Part shown: one piece after another, positions 1 to 10,881 of the stretch
Layout: each line of letters begins with the position of its first letter
Numbering within the stretch: position 1 is the first letter of the stretch
From: Mantamonas sphyraenae
Lineage: Eukaryota; CRuMs; Mantamonadidae
Assembly (NCBI GenBank): GCA_026936335.1
Contig: JAPMXV010000051.1
Location: 434,001 to 498,000, forward strand
Length of the DNA: 64,000 nt
Direction: 5' to 3'
Program-made: the position numbers and the translations under genes
The notes under the pieces: generated by a model
Seen by the model: the letters and a program-made list of their open reading frames with translations, nothing else
Told to the model about the DNA's origin: nothing
The model's database searches: none

Positions 1-72
1 ATTGCCAGACCCGCACGCAGCCCTTGTCTCACACCCGTGGCCCCTTATTGCCGCACCGTACACACCCCACAG

Positions 73-3000
73 TCTGGCAGTCGCCCTATGTCGATGTGTT
101 CAAGTTTGCCCACGTCTCGGACGAAAACGCAAAGAATGTCGTCCGTGACGGCGACTGCGCACAGGTTTTGGTACGAAGCGCGCCAAAAACGCACAATCCG
201 TTCTCCGTTTCCCTCAGCAGCCACGCTCACACACGCCTCCTGCTTTCCACTTCCCCACAGGACTCGCAAATCGGCAAGAAGGTTTTCCGCATGGTTGGAT
301 CCATTCCTGCCGCCAACTCGCTCCAGTTCCCCAAGAAGCGCCACCACGTACTCGGCTGCACTGGTCGCTTCCTCTATCTCCAACTCCGCTTCAGCGAAAA
401 GAAGTTCTTTGTGCTTCACATCGACCTGCTCACCATGGACAACATGCCCGTCAAGGTCTCCCTCAGCAACTTGTACAAGCAGGTCAAGGTGCGTGCTCCC
501 GCTGCCTGCCCATGCCCACGTGGCCGTCCCTGCTCACTCACACCGTCAATTTTGGCGCGCTCCATTTCCCGCAGACAAACTCGCAGCTTGTGCAGATCCC
601 CTTCACACCCGAGTCCAACCGTTGGTCGGTGCTCACCATTGATGCTGCCAATCTGCTCGACGAGTACCTCGGGGCCAGCTACAAATGCCTCAAGAGCATG
701 CAGCTGTGTTCGCACATGTCTGTGCGCTCGGTGCTCTGCTCCGACATCCTGTTTCGTCCCGACGCCATCCCTCGTGAGTGCGGCCTGCCTCTTAAGCGTG
801 GCACCCGCTTCGAGGACAAGTACGACTTTGCTTGTCTTCCCGAATCCTCCCTGGACCTGTTTGACGAACCCGACGACAAACTTGTCGTCCGCGAACGCGA
901 AGATGTCGTCCCTGCACGTTCCCAGAACGCACACATCTCCTCCTCCTCTTCGCAGGCCTCTGCAGACGCCATCGACATCCCCGTCGCCGGCAGCGACTCC
1001 CGTCCATCCTCCAGTGGCGGCAGTACTGTCCAGGGCTCAAGCAGCGGTCGCCCGGCCTCCAGCTCCGCTGGCACTAAGCGCCCCACCACTGCTTTGACCA
1101 AGCGTCGCAAGAACGGCAAGGGGCCTAGCAGAGCCGGTGATAGCAGCTCCGCAAAGTCCAAAGAGGCTGCATCCCGCCACCATGCGCGCGAACTCCACGA
1201 CATCCTCGCTCCACTGCTGGAAAAGGTCGACCAGGATAAGGTGCGCGCTCGTTCTTTCCTCCAACCCGACCCCATCATGAATCTCAGTCGGTCCATCGGC
1301 TTCTCGGGCGAGTTCCCAGGAAACCTCACCTGGTCGCTCGACGGCAGCGAAATCCTGTACACCAGCGGCTCCACCGTGGTCAAGATGAACCCTCTCACGG
1401 GAGCACAGTCATTCTTTCATGGACACACTGCCCCCGTGTGCTGCATGATCAAGTCGCCCGAACACTACCTCCTGGCAAGCGGCCAGTCCGGAAAGCAGCC
1501 CATTGTAAGTTGGCATGGGGATCGATCGGTCGATCGGTTTGGTGAGAGGGTACAGCGGATGGGATTGTGTGAGAGTGGCCCCAGAGAGCAATGGTGACGG
1601 GAAAAGAGTGAGGATGGCTCACACCGCAGCATGCAGATTCGCATTTGGAACTACCTCAACGGCGAGTGCATGTCTGTCCTTAAAGCCCATGCGCACAGTC
1701 TGGAATGCATGGCGTTCTCGCCCAATGGCAAGCTGCTGGCTGCAGTGGGCAAAGATCAGCACTCGCGCCAGATGATTGTTGTGTGGGACATCACACCCAT
1801 CGGCAAGGGAAACCAACCCATCAAGGTCGCACAGCAGATGTCCGAGTATCACATCTCATGCATCAAGTTTCTGTCATGGGAAAACACACAGGTGGTGACC
1901 TGTGGTGCGCACAACGCACGCCTCTGGCGCATCAAGGATGGCTCCCTCCGCGGTTGCTCTCTGGGACTGCGCGAGCACGCCAAGGTCCATTTCACCGACG
2001 CTTGCTTTTCCGGCAGCGAAGACACGTCTGATCGCCTCATCTTCATGGCCACCACCGTCGGCTCCGTCTACCAGTTCTCCTTTGAGCGGCGTGCGCTCGA
2101 GTGCATCTACCAGCTGCACGAAGACACCATCAACAGCATCTACATGAACAAGGACGTGTGTGTCACTGCTTCCGACGACAGCGTGCTGCGTGTGTGGCCC
2201 AAAGACTTTCAGGACATCAAACACTGGACCGAGGTGAAAGGCGGCATCAGCTCCGTCGACGTCTGGAACGAAAGCCAGGTGCTCTTTGGCACAAAATCGG
2301 GCGCCATGGGCATCATGGACATGTCTTCGCGTACCGTGCAGATGATCATGCGTACGCACTTTGACACCATCTACGACTTGGCGTTGGATCCGCACAACCG
2401 CGAGTTTACCACCGTGGCTGGCGACGGCACCATTCGCGTGTTTGACCTCGACTCATTTGAACAGCTTGGAGAGTTTGACTTTGATGGCCAGGTGCCCTTC
2501 TGTGTCACGTACCACCCGACTGCCTACATTCTGGCGTGTGGGTTTGACAACGGCGATGTGCACATCCTGGACATTGCCAACACAACGCCGCTGGAGCAGT
2601 ACAACAAGCACGACGGTGTGGTGTTGGACTTGGTGTACACACCCAACGGCGAGTATCTTTTTTCGGCTGGTTCGGACGGCAACATCGTCATGTACGACGT
2701 GGCCCAGGGTCATTTGCCTGTGAAGAAGCTTATCTGCAACTCGCCGGGCATCGACCACATGTCGCTCACCGTTTCGTACGACGGAGAGTCGCTGGCATTT
2801 GTGGGAGTCGATCCGAAGTCCATCATGATCTTCCATGCAGCTACGCTTGCTGAAAAGGCCAAGATTGAGTGCTACACCGAGTCAGGCATCTCCCTCATCC
2901 AGTTTTCCAAGTACTCCAACGAAATCTTTGCCACTACGTTTGACAACGAGTTGCACGTGTACGACGTGACCACGGGGTCGCTGGTGAAGCAGATTGTGAG

Positions 3001-5689
3001 TGATGTTGGGTTATTGTCCACCCGCTGCGCGTCCCCCCCCGCACACCTGACTGACGCACATCTGACGCACCACTTACGTTTACCACAGCCGGAAATCCAC
3101 CAAGGAGTGTGCTCGTCGTTCATTGTGAGCGACAACGGCAAGTACATTGTGAGCGGTGGCTCGGACAGGCTGTTGAAGATTTGGGGCAACGAGTCGTTCG
3201 AGATGCAACCGTTCAGTGGCTACCAGACGTTTGTGGGACACTCAGGCGAGGTGACCAAGTGCTTGTTTACAAATGATTCGCAGCAGGTGGTGTCTGTGGC
3301 CGGTGATTCTGTGTTCATCTGGGACCTGCTGGCCGACTCGCACATCAAGTCTGGTGAGGAACAAGGACAAAGCTCCACAGCTCAGGGCGACGGCGCAGGA
3401 GGGTCGTTGAACATGTATGAGGACGAGGGAGAGGTGACGGACGACGAAGATCCGCTGGACATGTCGTCGGCGACGGTTGTGCAGCAGGACAGCGTAGAGG
3501 ACGCGGCAGAGGACGACGAGGATGAAGAGGATAGGAACGGCGAGGGCAATGCCAAAGAGGCAGGGACGGCGTCGGGGGAGAGCCGTCGACGCAGCAGCGG
3601 CACGAGTGCCGGAGGAAGCAGCAGTGGTGCAAGCACGGCACGGGAAGGAGGAAGCAGCAGCAGCAGCAACAGCAGCAATGTCAGTGGCAGTGGGTCTATG
3701 GGTGCAGGAAGCAACGGGGAATCCAACAATGTGCACAAGGAGTACCAAGCTCGCCGTGTGCTGTCCAACGTGGCCACGACAAGGTACCTTGCGTTGCCGG
3801 ACTATGCAGCGCTGCAACTGGACAGCGTGATTGGGTACAACGGCAACGGACGCAACAACATTGTGTGGGCGCCGGATTCGGGCTTGTTTGCGCGCACGGC
3901 AGATGCGGTGCTGGTGGTGGAGGACCTGGAGAACCGAGATCAGCTGCTGATGATGGGGCACGTGGACGACATCTCCACGCTGGCACTGAGCCAAGACGGA
4001 TCGATGATTGCCTCTGCAGCTGGGAGTGCACAGTCGTCGACGATTGCGGATGTGCGCGTGTGGGACGCCAACATGGGCGACTGCCTGCAGACGTTGGTGT
4101 TCCACTCGGCAGGAGTGCAGGCGATGTGCTTTGACGAGAGTGGTCAGTTGCTGGTGACGGTGGGCAGTGCCGATGAACGGACACTGTTGATCTGGAACGT
4201 GCAGGACGGCACGGTCATGGCGTCGGCGGAACTGGATGCTCCGATGTACAGCATCGCATGGACGGGCCCCACAGAGCTGGTGTCTGCAGGCGAGGACGGC
4301 GTCACTTTCTGGCTGCTTGACGAAGACTTTGCATTGAAGAAGCAGACGCTTGCAGCGCCGGCCAAGGTGAAGGGCACTGCGTCGGGGCTGGCTCTGGACG
4401 CAGAGCAGTCGCTTGTGTTTGTGGGCCACTCCAAGGGCGAGGTGTCTGTGTGGTCGAGTGCGTCGAACGAGTTTGTGACGAGCTGGCAGGCGGACCGCAC
4501 TGAGGTGAGTGTGCTGTCGGTGCTGTCGGATGCGCTGCTGGTGACAGGTGGTGCGTCGGGTAGCCTGCAGCTGTGGTCGCTTCAGGACTGGGAGCGTCCG
4601 TCGCTGGTGGGCCACCTGATGATGGGTGCGCCTATGGTGGCGGTGCAATTTGACGCGGCGTCGTGTGAAGGGATCGTGGGCACGAGCGATGGGACGATCT
4701 GGTATGTGAGCTGGGGCGAGCATGCTACCATTCCGCTCGTGCGTACACACAGCAAGCCTGTGCGCTCGTTGGCGTATGACCCGGAGCAGCAGTTTGTGGT
4801 GAGCGGGTCGGACGACGGCTCGGTGCGTGTTTGGACGGCCGACTCGATGCAACAGCTGATGCAATTCCAAGTTGCGGATGCAGGCGTGACCAGTGTGGAC
4901 TACCATCCCACGGATGCGCTGTGTGCGGCGGGATACTCGGACGGGACAGTGCGTCAGTACAACGTGGCGGACGTGCGTCTGCAGAGCAAGTTTGCAGTGC
5001 ACAGCTCGTCTGTGCAAGCAGTGTGCTACGCTTGTGACGGGGATGTGATTGTGAGTGGGAGCAGCAACGGCCAGGTGGTGTTTTACGATTCGGTGACCGG
5101 CGATGTGTTGTCGGAGATCAACAAGACGGACGTGGACACGGGCGACGCGGTGGGCATCCTGCAATTGGAGGTGTCTCCGTTTGATCAGAACCTGGTGCTG
5201 GTGACCTGTGCGGACGGGGCATTGGTGTTGCTGCGGTTCAACTTTGACAAGACGACTGTGCGCGTGCTGGACGAGATCCGCTTCTCAAACACGGTAGAGG
5301 AGAAACAGGCGGGTGCATGGGATGACACGGTGCGTGTGCAGGCTCAGGCTGCGTTTTCGCCTGTGGAGAAAGATGTGCTGCTGTTTGCCGGCCCTGCGGT
5401 GCCGGGTAAACTTGTGTTTTTCGACTTTGCCAAGCAACAGGTGGTGCGTGCGCTGCGTGTCCACCAGCCCGTGTGTTCTCTGACGGTGTCTCCGAGTGGC
5501 TACTACATTGCGGTGGGCACGTCGGAGCGTCTGGTGACGCTGCTGGACTACGAAGAAGGCACGTTTCAGGATTACGTGGCCCACGCAGACTACGTGGGCA
5601 CGGTGGTGTTTTCGCCCGACAGCAAGCAGCTGGTCAGCTGTGCGGGAGCAGGTGGGGGTGATCTTGTGTGCTGGAGCATTGTGGAATGA
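73..5689 (+). CDS. WDR90: WDR90/POC16-like centriole protein, 5' partial
   Basis: Centriolar and ciliary-base protein: an N-terminal CFA20 (DUF667) domain followed by many WD40 repeats forming several beta-propellers. Visible exons by splice consensus and frame are 73-170, 261-488, 575-1504, 1637-2995 and 3089-5689. The first exon, with the start codon, lies upstream of the window; the visible part opens with WQSPYVDVF, which matches the first residues of the animal protein (WQHPFLNVF). The CFA20 domain covers roughly the first 190 residues. A Ser/Arg/Lys-rich linker follows, then WD repeats to the end, broken by an acidic and Ser/Gly-rich spacer near bases 3350-3730. In animals and Chlamydomonas this protein binds triplet microtubules of the centriole inner scaffold. 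The last intron (2996-3088) is 93 nt and open in frame, so its retention would add 31 residues. The stop codon overlaps an AATGAA motif. The family call is firm; the 5' boundary is inferred. Confidence 0.9.
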
Positions 5690-5690
5690 A
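5685..5690 (+). promoter_or_regulatory. AATGAA overlapping the WDR90 stop, candidate poly(A) signal
   Basis: AATGAA spans the TGA stop of the WDR90-like gene. The same hexamer recurs at or just after the stop of seven other genes in the window. Its role in 3'-end formation is inference. Confidence 0.35.
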
Positions 5691-5713
5691 ACGGTGGAGG
5701 AAACAAAAAGAGG

Positions 5714-5719
5714 TTCATT
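5714..5719 (-). promoter_or_regulatory. AATGAA 12 nt after coactosin stop, candidate poly(A) signal
   Basis: On the minus strand AATGAA lies just beyond the stop of the coactosin-like gene. It faces the equivalent motif of the convergent WDR90 gene in a 42 bp gap. Confidence 0.35.
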
Positions 5720-5731
5720 GCGCAGCACGGT

Positions 5732-7209
5732 TCACTCCTCGGCCTCGGCCTCGGCCTCAGTCTCCTCACTGGTGGTCGTGGTGGTGGTCTCCTGATCACC
5801 GCTGTCCTGCTTCTTGGACCACTTGTCGGACAGGTTACCGTTGACATCAATGTTCTTCTGGGCCTCGGAAGCGCTGGCAACCATGGGGCGGCCAGCAAGG
5901 TCCATGGGGGTCATATCGGCCAGAGGCTTGTCGTCGTAGATGACGGGGCCAATGTTGCCCTCGGCCTCCTTCTCGCCATAGTTGGCAAGAGCCTTGGCCT
6001 TGATGCCGCCTGCGTTGGATTCGTAACCGCTTGCGTTGGAGCCAGTGTCGTAATCAGCGCCGCCAGCCTTCTTGAGCAGCTTGCGCAGCTTGTCCTCGGC
6101 GAGGTCGTCGAGGTCATCGGCACGCACCTCGATGTGGAACTGACCCATGACGCCGGCGACGCCGTCCTTGTGGATGGACACACGGCCCTTGGCCATGCCG
6201 CCGACGTACTCGCCGACCCAGGTGATAAACACAAACTTGATGCGGCGGGACTCACGATCACCGTCGATCAGGCGCAGGAGGGCGTACACGACCTTGTCCT
6301 CGGCAAACTTGGTCATCAGCTCCTCGTGGCCTCCAGTGCCCTTCTCGTTGAACACAACCGTGTTCTTGGACTCGTAGCCAAAGGTGCACCTGTGGAGAGG
6401 CAAGGGCCAGGTGTGGTTGTGTGCGTGTGGTGTGAGCACAGTGTTGGGGATGGTGGCCAAGGAAGAAGGAGTGGGAAATCGAAGGTGCGCTGGAGGGTGG
6501 GCCTTTTTTTTTTCCAAGGACGAGACGACGCCCTGGCAGACGGCCGAAGAGGGATGTGCATGCAGCGTCGAGGTAAAGGGGTGTCCAGGAGTCATATGAA
6601 ATGCCTGGGCAATGGAGGCTGAAGGACAATGTTCGGGGCCTGCGGTGGATGGACGGGAGTGTCCGAGGAGGGTGGAGGGTGGCAGAGGGGAAGAGGGCTT
6701 TTTGGCACGGCAAGCTGGGCGGCCGGGGTCAAGCCAGGCCCAACACGGACCCAGGAGACGGTGATGGGCAGTGTGACAGTGCACACAGGTGGGATGAAAC
6801 AACATGCATGCAGGGGCGTGTGTTGGACAGGCATGCACGGCATGCATGCCGAGGAATGTGGAGCAAAAGAGACTGCTCGCAACGGCTTTGCTCGTTTTGC
6901 TCGTGGCGGAGTTGACACCTGGAGCAAGCGCAACGGCGAGGCTGGGACGCAGCGCAAATCCACAGACCACTAAAACACAGGGGAAGGAGGCAAGGGGTGG
7001 GTGACAACAGTCAGGCAACGTCACAAGCAACGTACCAGTCCGTTTCGGTGGTGTCGTCCTTGACATCAAGGACGGCGTCCTTCATCGCGGGGTCGCTCAC
7101 GTCACACTGTGCTCGAGCGAGGCAAAGAAGGCAAAAAGTCACGCGTGCGGTGTAAGTCCTCGGCGGCGCTGTGCTGTGCCTACGCGTGCCGTTCGTGTAC
7201 ACTCACCAT
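5732..7209 (-). CDS. coactosin-like ADF-H actin-binding protein
   Basis: Exons are 7207-7209 (the ATG alone), 7036-7106 and 5732-6389. The joined protein starts MCDVSDPAMKDAVLDV and continues with the coactosin fold: WCTFGYESKN, ALLRLIDGDRESRRIKFVFITWVGE, and LKKAGGADYD ending the ADF-H domain at about residue 140. Coactosins bind F-actin and interfere with capping; Dictyostelium coactosin is very similar in this region. A hydrophilic tail of about 95 residues rich in Thr and Glu follows, which typical coactosins (about 140-146 aa) lack. Unusual points: coding exon 1 is only the start codon, and intron 2 (6390-7035) is 646 nt, the largest intron here and rich in GCATGC palindromes. The gene is divergent from the glycosyltransferase (104 bp) and convergent with WDR90 (42 bp). 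The family call is secure from sequence similarity; function is inferred from the family. Confidence 0.88.
6390..7035 (-). other. long GCATGC-rich intron of the coactosin gene
   Basis: This 646-nt intron interrupts the coactosin coding region between GACTG and GTGCACC. It contains a poly-T run near 6505 (plus strand) and five GCATGC palindromes between 6558 and 6849. No tRNA, snoRNA boxes or conserved ORF were recognised in it. Confidence 0.6.
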
Positions 7210-7313
7210 TGCGGTCTTGAAAGGGGAAGTTGGGTGGGGTGACGCTTTCAAGTCTCCGCATCGGCAACCCACACACAACCCCTTGAGGGGCCTTTCCCTG
7301 TGGAGGCGCAAAG

Positions 7314-9307
7314 ATGTCAAGATTGCAACCAAGCAGAGTTTCCATTTGCACAAGCCCCTGGAAAGGAGCTCGAGGCTCAAGGCAAGTCAATATTGGTCTG
7401 ACTGTTGGCGTCATGGTCGTGCAGCTGAAAGATGGGCGGGTGTTGCTATTGATATTGTTTGTAATATCTGTGACCTCGATGCTGATTGTGTTGCTTCGTC
7501 CGTCCGGGCAACTGGAGGGAAAGTGGTTGCTTTCGGAAAGACTTGCTGGAAACAAAACCGGCCGCTGGCGCAGTGACGACGGCTCATGCCCCAAATGCCC
7601 GAAGGAGAAGGTTTGTAAGAAGTGTGAGGTATGCGAGGTGTGCCGCAAAACGATATGTCCGACGGTAGAGCCCTCTGAAGGCCATGTAGACTTCGATCCG
7701 ACCTACCATCGAGCGAGGGGTGCGGTTGGCCGCAAGCACTGGGCGTGCAGCATCCAGAATCCGCATGCTCTGTTGTACAAGAATCTGGGAAAGCATGAAA
7801 TCGACCTTCTCGAAGCGTGCAATGCTTTTGAGATGCGAGAGTGGACTGAAAAGCGCCATTTGCCCGGCGTTGTGAACCCGACCACAGCTTGTACGTTCCC
7901 TCCTCCGACACCTTTGCCAAATGGTGTGCCGGGGATGCACGTTCCATCTTACCTGCCTTATCATGTGTGCTGAACGCACAAGTGTGACGCGGACACAAGT
8001 GCTGACCCGGACGTGCTTATTCGACTCACTGCAGATAATATGGCCGCCCTGTGGCACGAGGACTTTGACGACTGCGCCGTGCATCACTTTATGGTCATGG
8101 CAGGCGACTTGGTGGGCAAGAAGCCAATTGAGTGGGGGGCCTATGTGCTGAGCGCGATGTACCACGCCACGACACCACAGCGTTTTCACATTGCCACGGA
8201 CGACAAGGGCATGGAAATTTTTAGAACCATCCTCAACGATCCGGCGAGCAAGTTTCAGCACATGCCCTTTGCGCTGTTCTCCTTCTACTACGTGTTTGGG
8301 CCCAAGAAAGAGTTCTACTCTCCAATCGCCGATTGGCCGTGTGAGCACTACTCTGGCCCCTACTCTCTGCCACTCGTGTACCTCGATCGTTTTGTACACA
8401 CTCAATACGCACTGACGATTGGGGCAGGTAAGTACACGCAGAGAGCGAGCTGAGACCAGGGCGCCGAACCTCCCATCGCTAACGCTGACGTCTCTGTCAC
8501 AGACCAGTTCTGGATGGCCGATCCCTGGGATCTGTGGGAGCTAATAGATAATATGAAGGAGACAGACTGGTTTGCAGCGCCACCGGACATGTAAGTTTGC
8601 CGTGGGGCGTGCCTCTGACGCAGAGCATCCGCTTACAGCCGCCGTCGTCTGTGTGCGCGCAGTTCAAAGTGGTACCAGCTTGATCCAACAAAAATCTGGC
8701 CTGGAAAAGACTTTGGGTATCAGGGACAGGTTCTGAGCAATCTGACGCTGTGGCGAATGGAAAACTTGGAACATATTGTGCTTCAGTCCCTGAAACGCGT
8801 CAGTGCCGAGCGTGGACAGGAGCAGATGAAACTGCAATTAGCGGACATGGACATTTCCAACGCGCTCATTGAGCACCACCCGACGCGGTTTATGCGACTG
8901 CCTCTGACCTACGGTTTTATCTATGCCGGTTGGCACATGAATGCGGAGCTGCTCAATGCCCACACCGACCCACACGGATACTACCCCAAGTTGCGTCGGC
9001 CTGCACAGCTCTTTCACCTCAATACGCAGTTCCACCGCTTCGAAGGATGCCGCATCCAAGAGATCTTCCGCGACGAACCCTTCAAGTACGACAAGGCCCA
9101 CGTCTACCTCAAGGTCTGGCAAACGTTTCGCTCAGCTGATCCAACTCACTCTCGTCAGTGCCCCATGAGCATAGCTGGTCACTTTCGTGGATCCCTACAT
9201 GCCGTAAAAAAAGTCCCAGCAAGTTGTCCAGGACCTCCTCTCTTCATCCACTCACTCCTCAGCATCATGCTGCCCCCTTTGCTCTTGATTTGGATGCAGT
9301 GCTGTGA
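7314..9307 (+). CDS. LARGE-like GT8 glycosyltransferase, type II membrane protein
   Basis: Proposed exons: 7314-7890, 8035-8427, 8503-8590, 8663-9203 and 9263-9307, summing to 547 residues. A hydrophobic anchor (VLLLILFVISVTSMLIVLL, residues about 44-62) is followed by a short Cys-rich stalk with repeated CxxC pairs (CPKCP..CKKCEVCEVC), then a GT8-type catalytic region. The best match is the xylosyltransferase half of LARGE: LADMDISNALIEHHP aligns with LADQDIFNAVIKQNP, and the DPWDLWELI stretch with the segment after the LARGE DxD. Golgi lumenal glycan synthesis is inferred. The metal-binding DxD (LDTD in LARGE) reads IGAD, so the first Asp is missing. The start could also be ATG 7413, directly before the anchor. 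The 3' end is uncertain: the frame stays open into the next gene unless a 59-nt intron (9204-9262) is removed, which gives a stop at 9305-9307. Confidence 0.65.
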
Positions 9308-9392
9308 CATGGATGGTTTCCTGTCGAACTGCGCTGCATCGGGCAACGTCTCTACTGGCCAGCCCGACACCCACGTCTGCTCGACCCGCACC

Positions 9393-10841
9393 ATGTCCAA
9401 GAAGAAGCAGACCAAGATCGGCAACTATGCACTGGGCGAGTGCATCGGCAAGGGAGGCATGGGCTCTGTCTACCGTGCTCTGGACTCCACAGACGGCAGT
9501 TTCGTGGCCATCAAGCAGGTGTCCCTGAAAAACGTCCGCAAAGACCAGTTGGCGCCCATCATGGTACGTTGTTTTGCAGCACCCTACTACATGCCTTGTC
9601 CTCCGTTTCCATTCCACCGCCTTGTGTATTTGCGTCCACCCCTGCCACTGCTTCCGCTTCGCCTTGTGTCTGTCCAGCCCTTGTGCGTCAGAATCCCCGC
9701 CCTCTGTCCGCCCCATTTGGCCTCCCAGAATTGCTCGCTCCTGACCTTTTGCCCCGCACGCCCCTGCAGATGGAAATCGATTTGCTCAAGAAGCTCAAGC
9801 ACAACAATGTGCTCAAGTATCTCGGATACGAGCGCACCAAGGACAACCTGTACATCGTTCTCGAGTATGTGACCGTTCTTTCGCGCTGTCCTTTTCGTGT
9901 GCTCCCGCTTCCCCGCTTCCTCCGCCTCCCCGTCGCCTTCCAACCATTACCCCCCTTTCCCGGGGCTCGCTCCTCCCGCACACTCCCGTCGCCACGCTGA
10001 CTCACCGCACATGGTCAACTTCCCACCACCGCATCTGCTCAGATACATCGAGAATGGCTCGCTACAGGGCATCCAAAAGAAGTTTGGCAACTTTCCTGAA
10101 CCGCTGGTTGTCGTCTACATCACCCAGGTTCTCGAGGGTCTCGTCTATCTTCACGACCAAGGTGTCATTCACAGAGACATCAAGGGGGCAAACCTCCTCA
10201 TCACCAAGGACGGAAACGTCAAGCTTGCCGATTTCGGTGTCGCCACACAGCTCGACGGTGCTAACCCGGACGAACCCGACGTGGTCGGCACTCCTTACTG
10301 GAGTAAGTGTGGTCACGGCCCTTTTTCGTTGTGGCCCACGCGTTCCCTTTGCATTCTCTGCTTCCCGAGCTGACCACCCGCTGACCACCTGTATTTCCAC
10401 CACCCCCGTTTGCGTCCTACACACAGTGGCTCCCGAAATCATTGAGCTGGCGGGACCATCGGTGCAGTCGGACATCTGGTCTGTGGGCTGCACGGTTATT
10501 GAACTCATCGACGGCCAGCCGCCCTACTTTGATCTTGCACCCATGACCGCGCTGTTCCGCATTGTACAGGATGATCATCCACCCATCCCAGACGGATGCT
10601 CTCCTGCACTGAAAGACTTTCTCATGCAGTGCTTCCAGAAGGACCCCAACCTGCGCATTACCGCCAAGCAGCTCATAAAGCATCCCTGGATCCAGCAGAA
10701 CCTGAGGAAACACATCCACGGCGACGACGAGGAGGAAGTTGCGCCTGTAGAGTCGAGCGGTGGCAAACGCTACTCTTTAGCCAATGCAGCACGCATGGTA
10801 ATGAAGGAGAACGCCGTGGTGGCTGCGTTTAGCACTGCCGG

Positions 10842-10881
<40 letters not shown>

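Noticed and set aside
3242-5164. 640-codon minus-strand ORF antisense to WDR90
   Set aside because: Shadow of the WD-repeat exon; His/Arg-rich with no conserved features.
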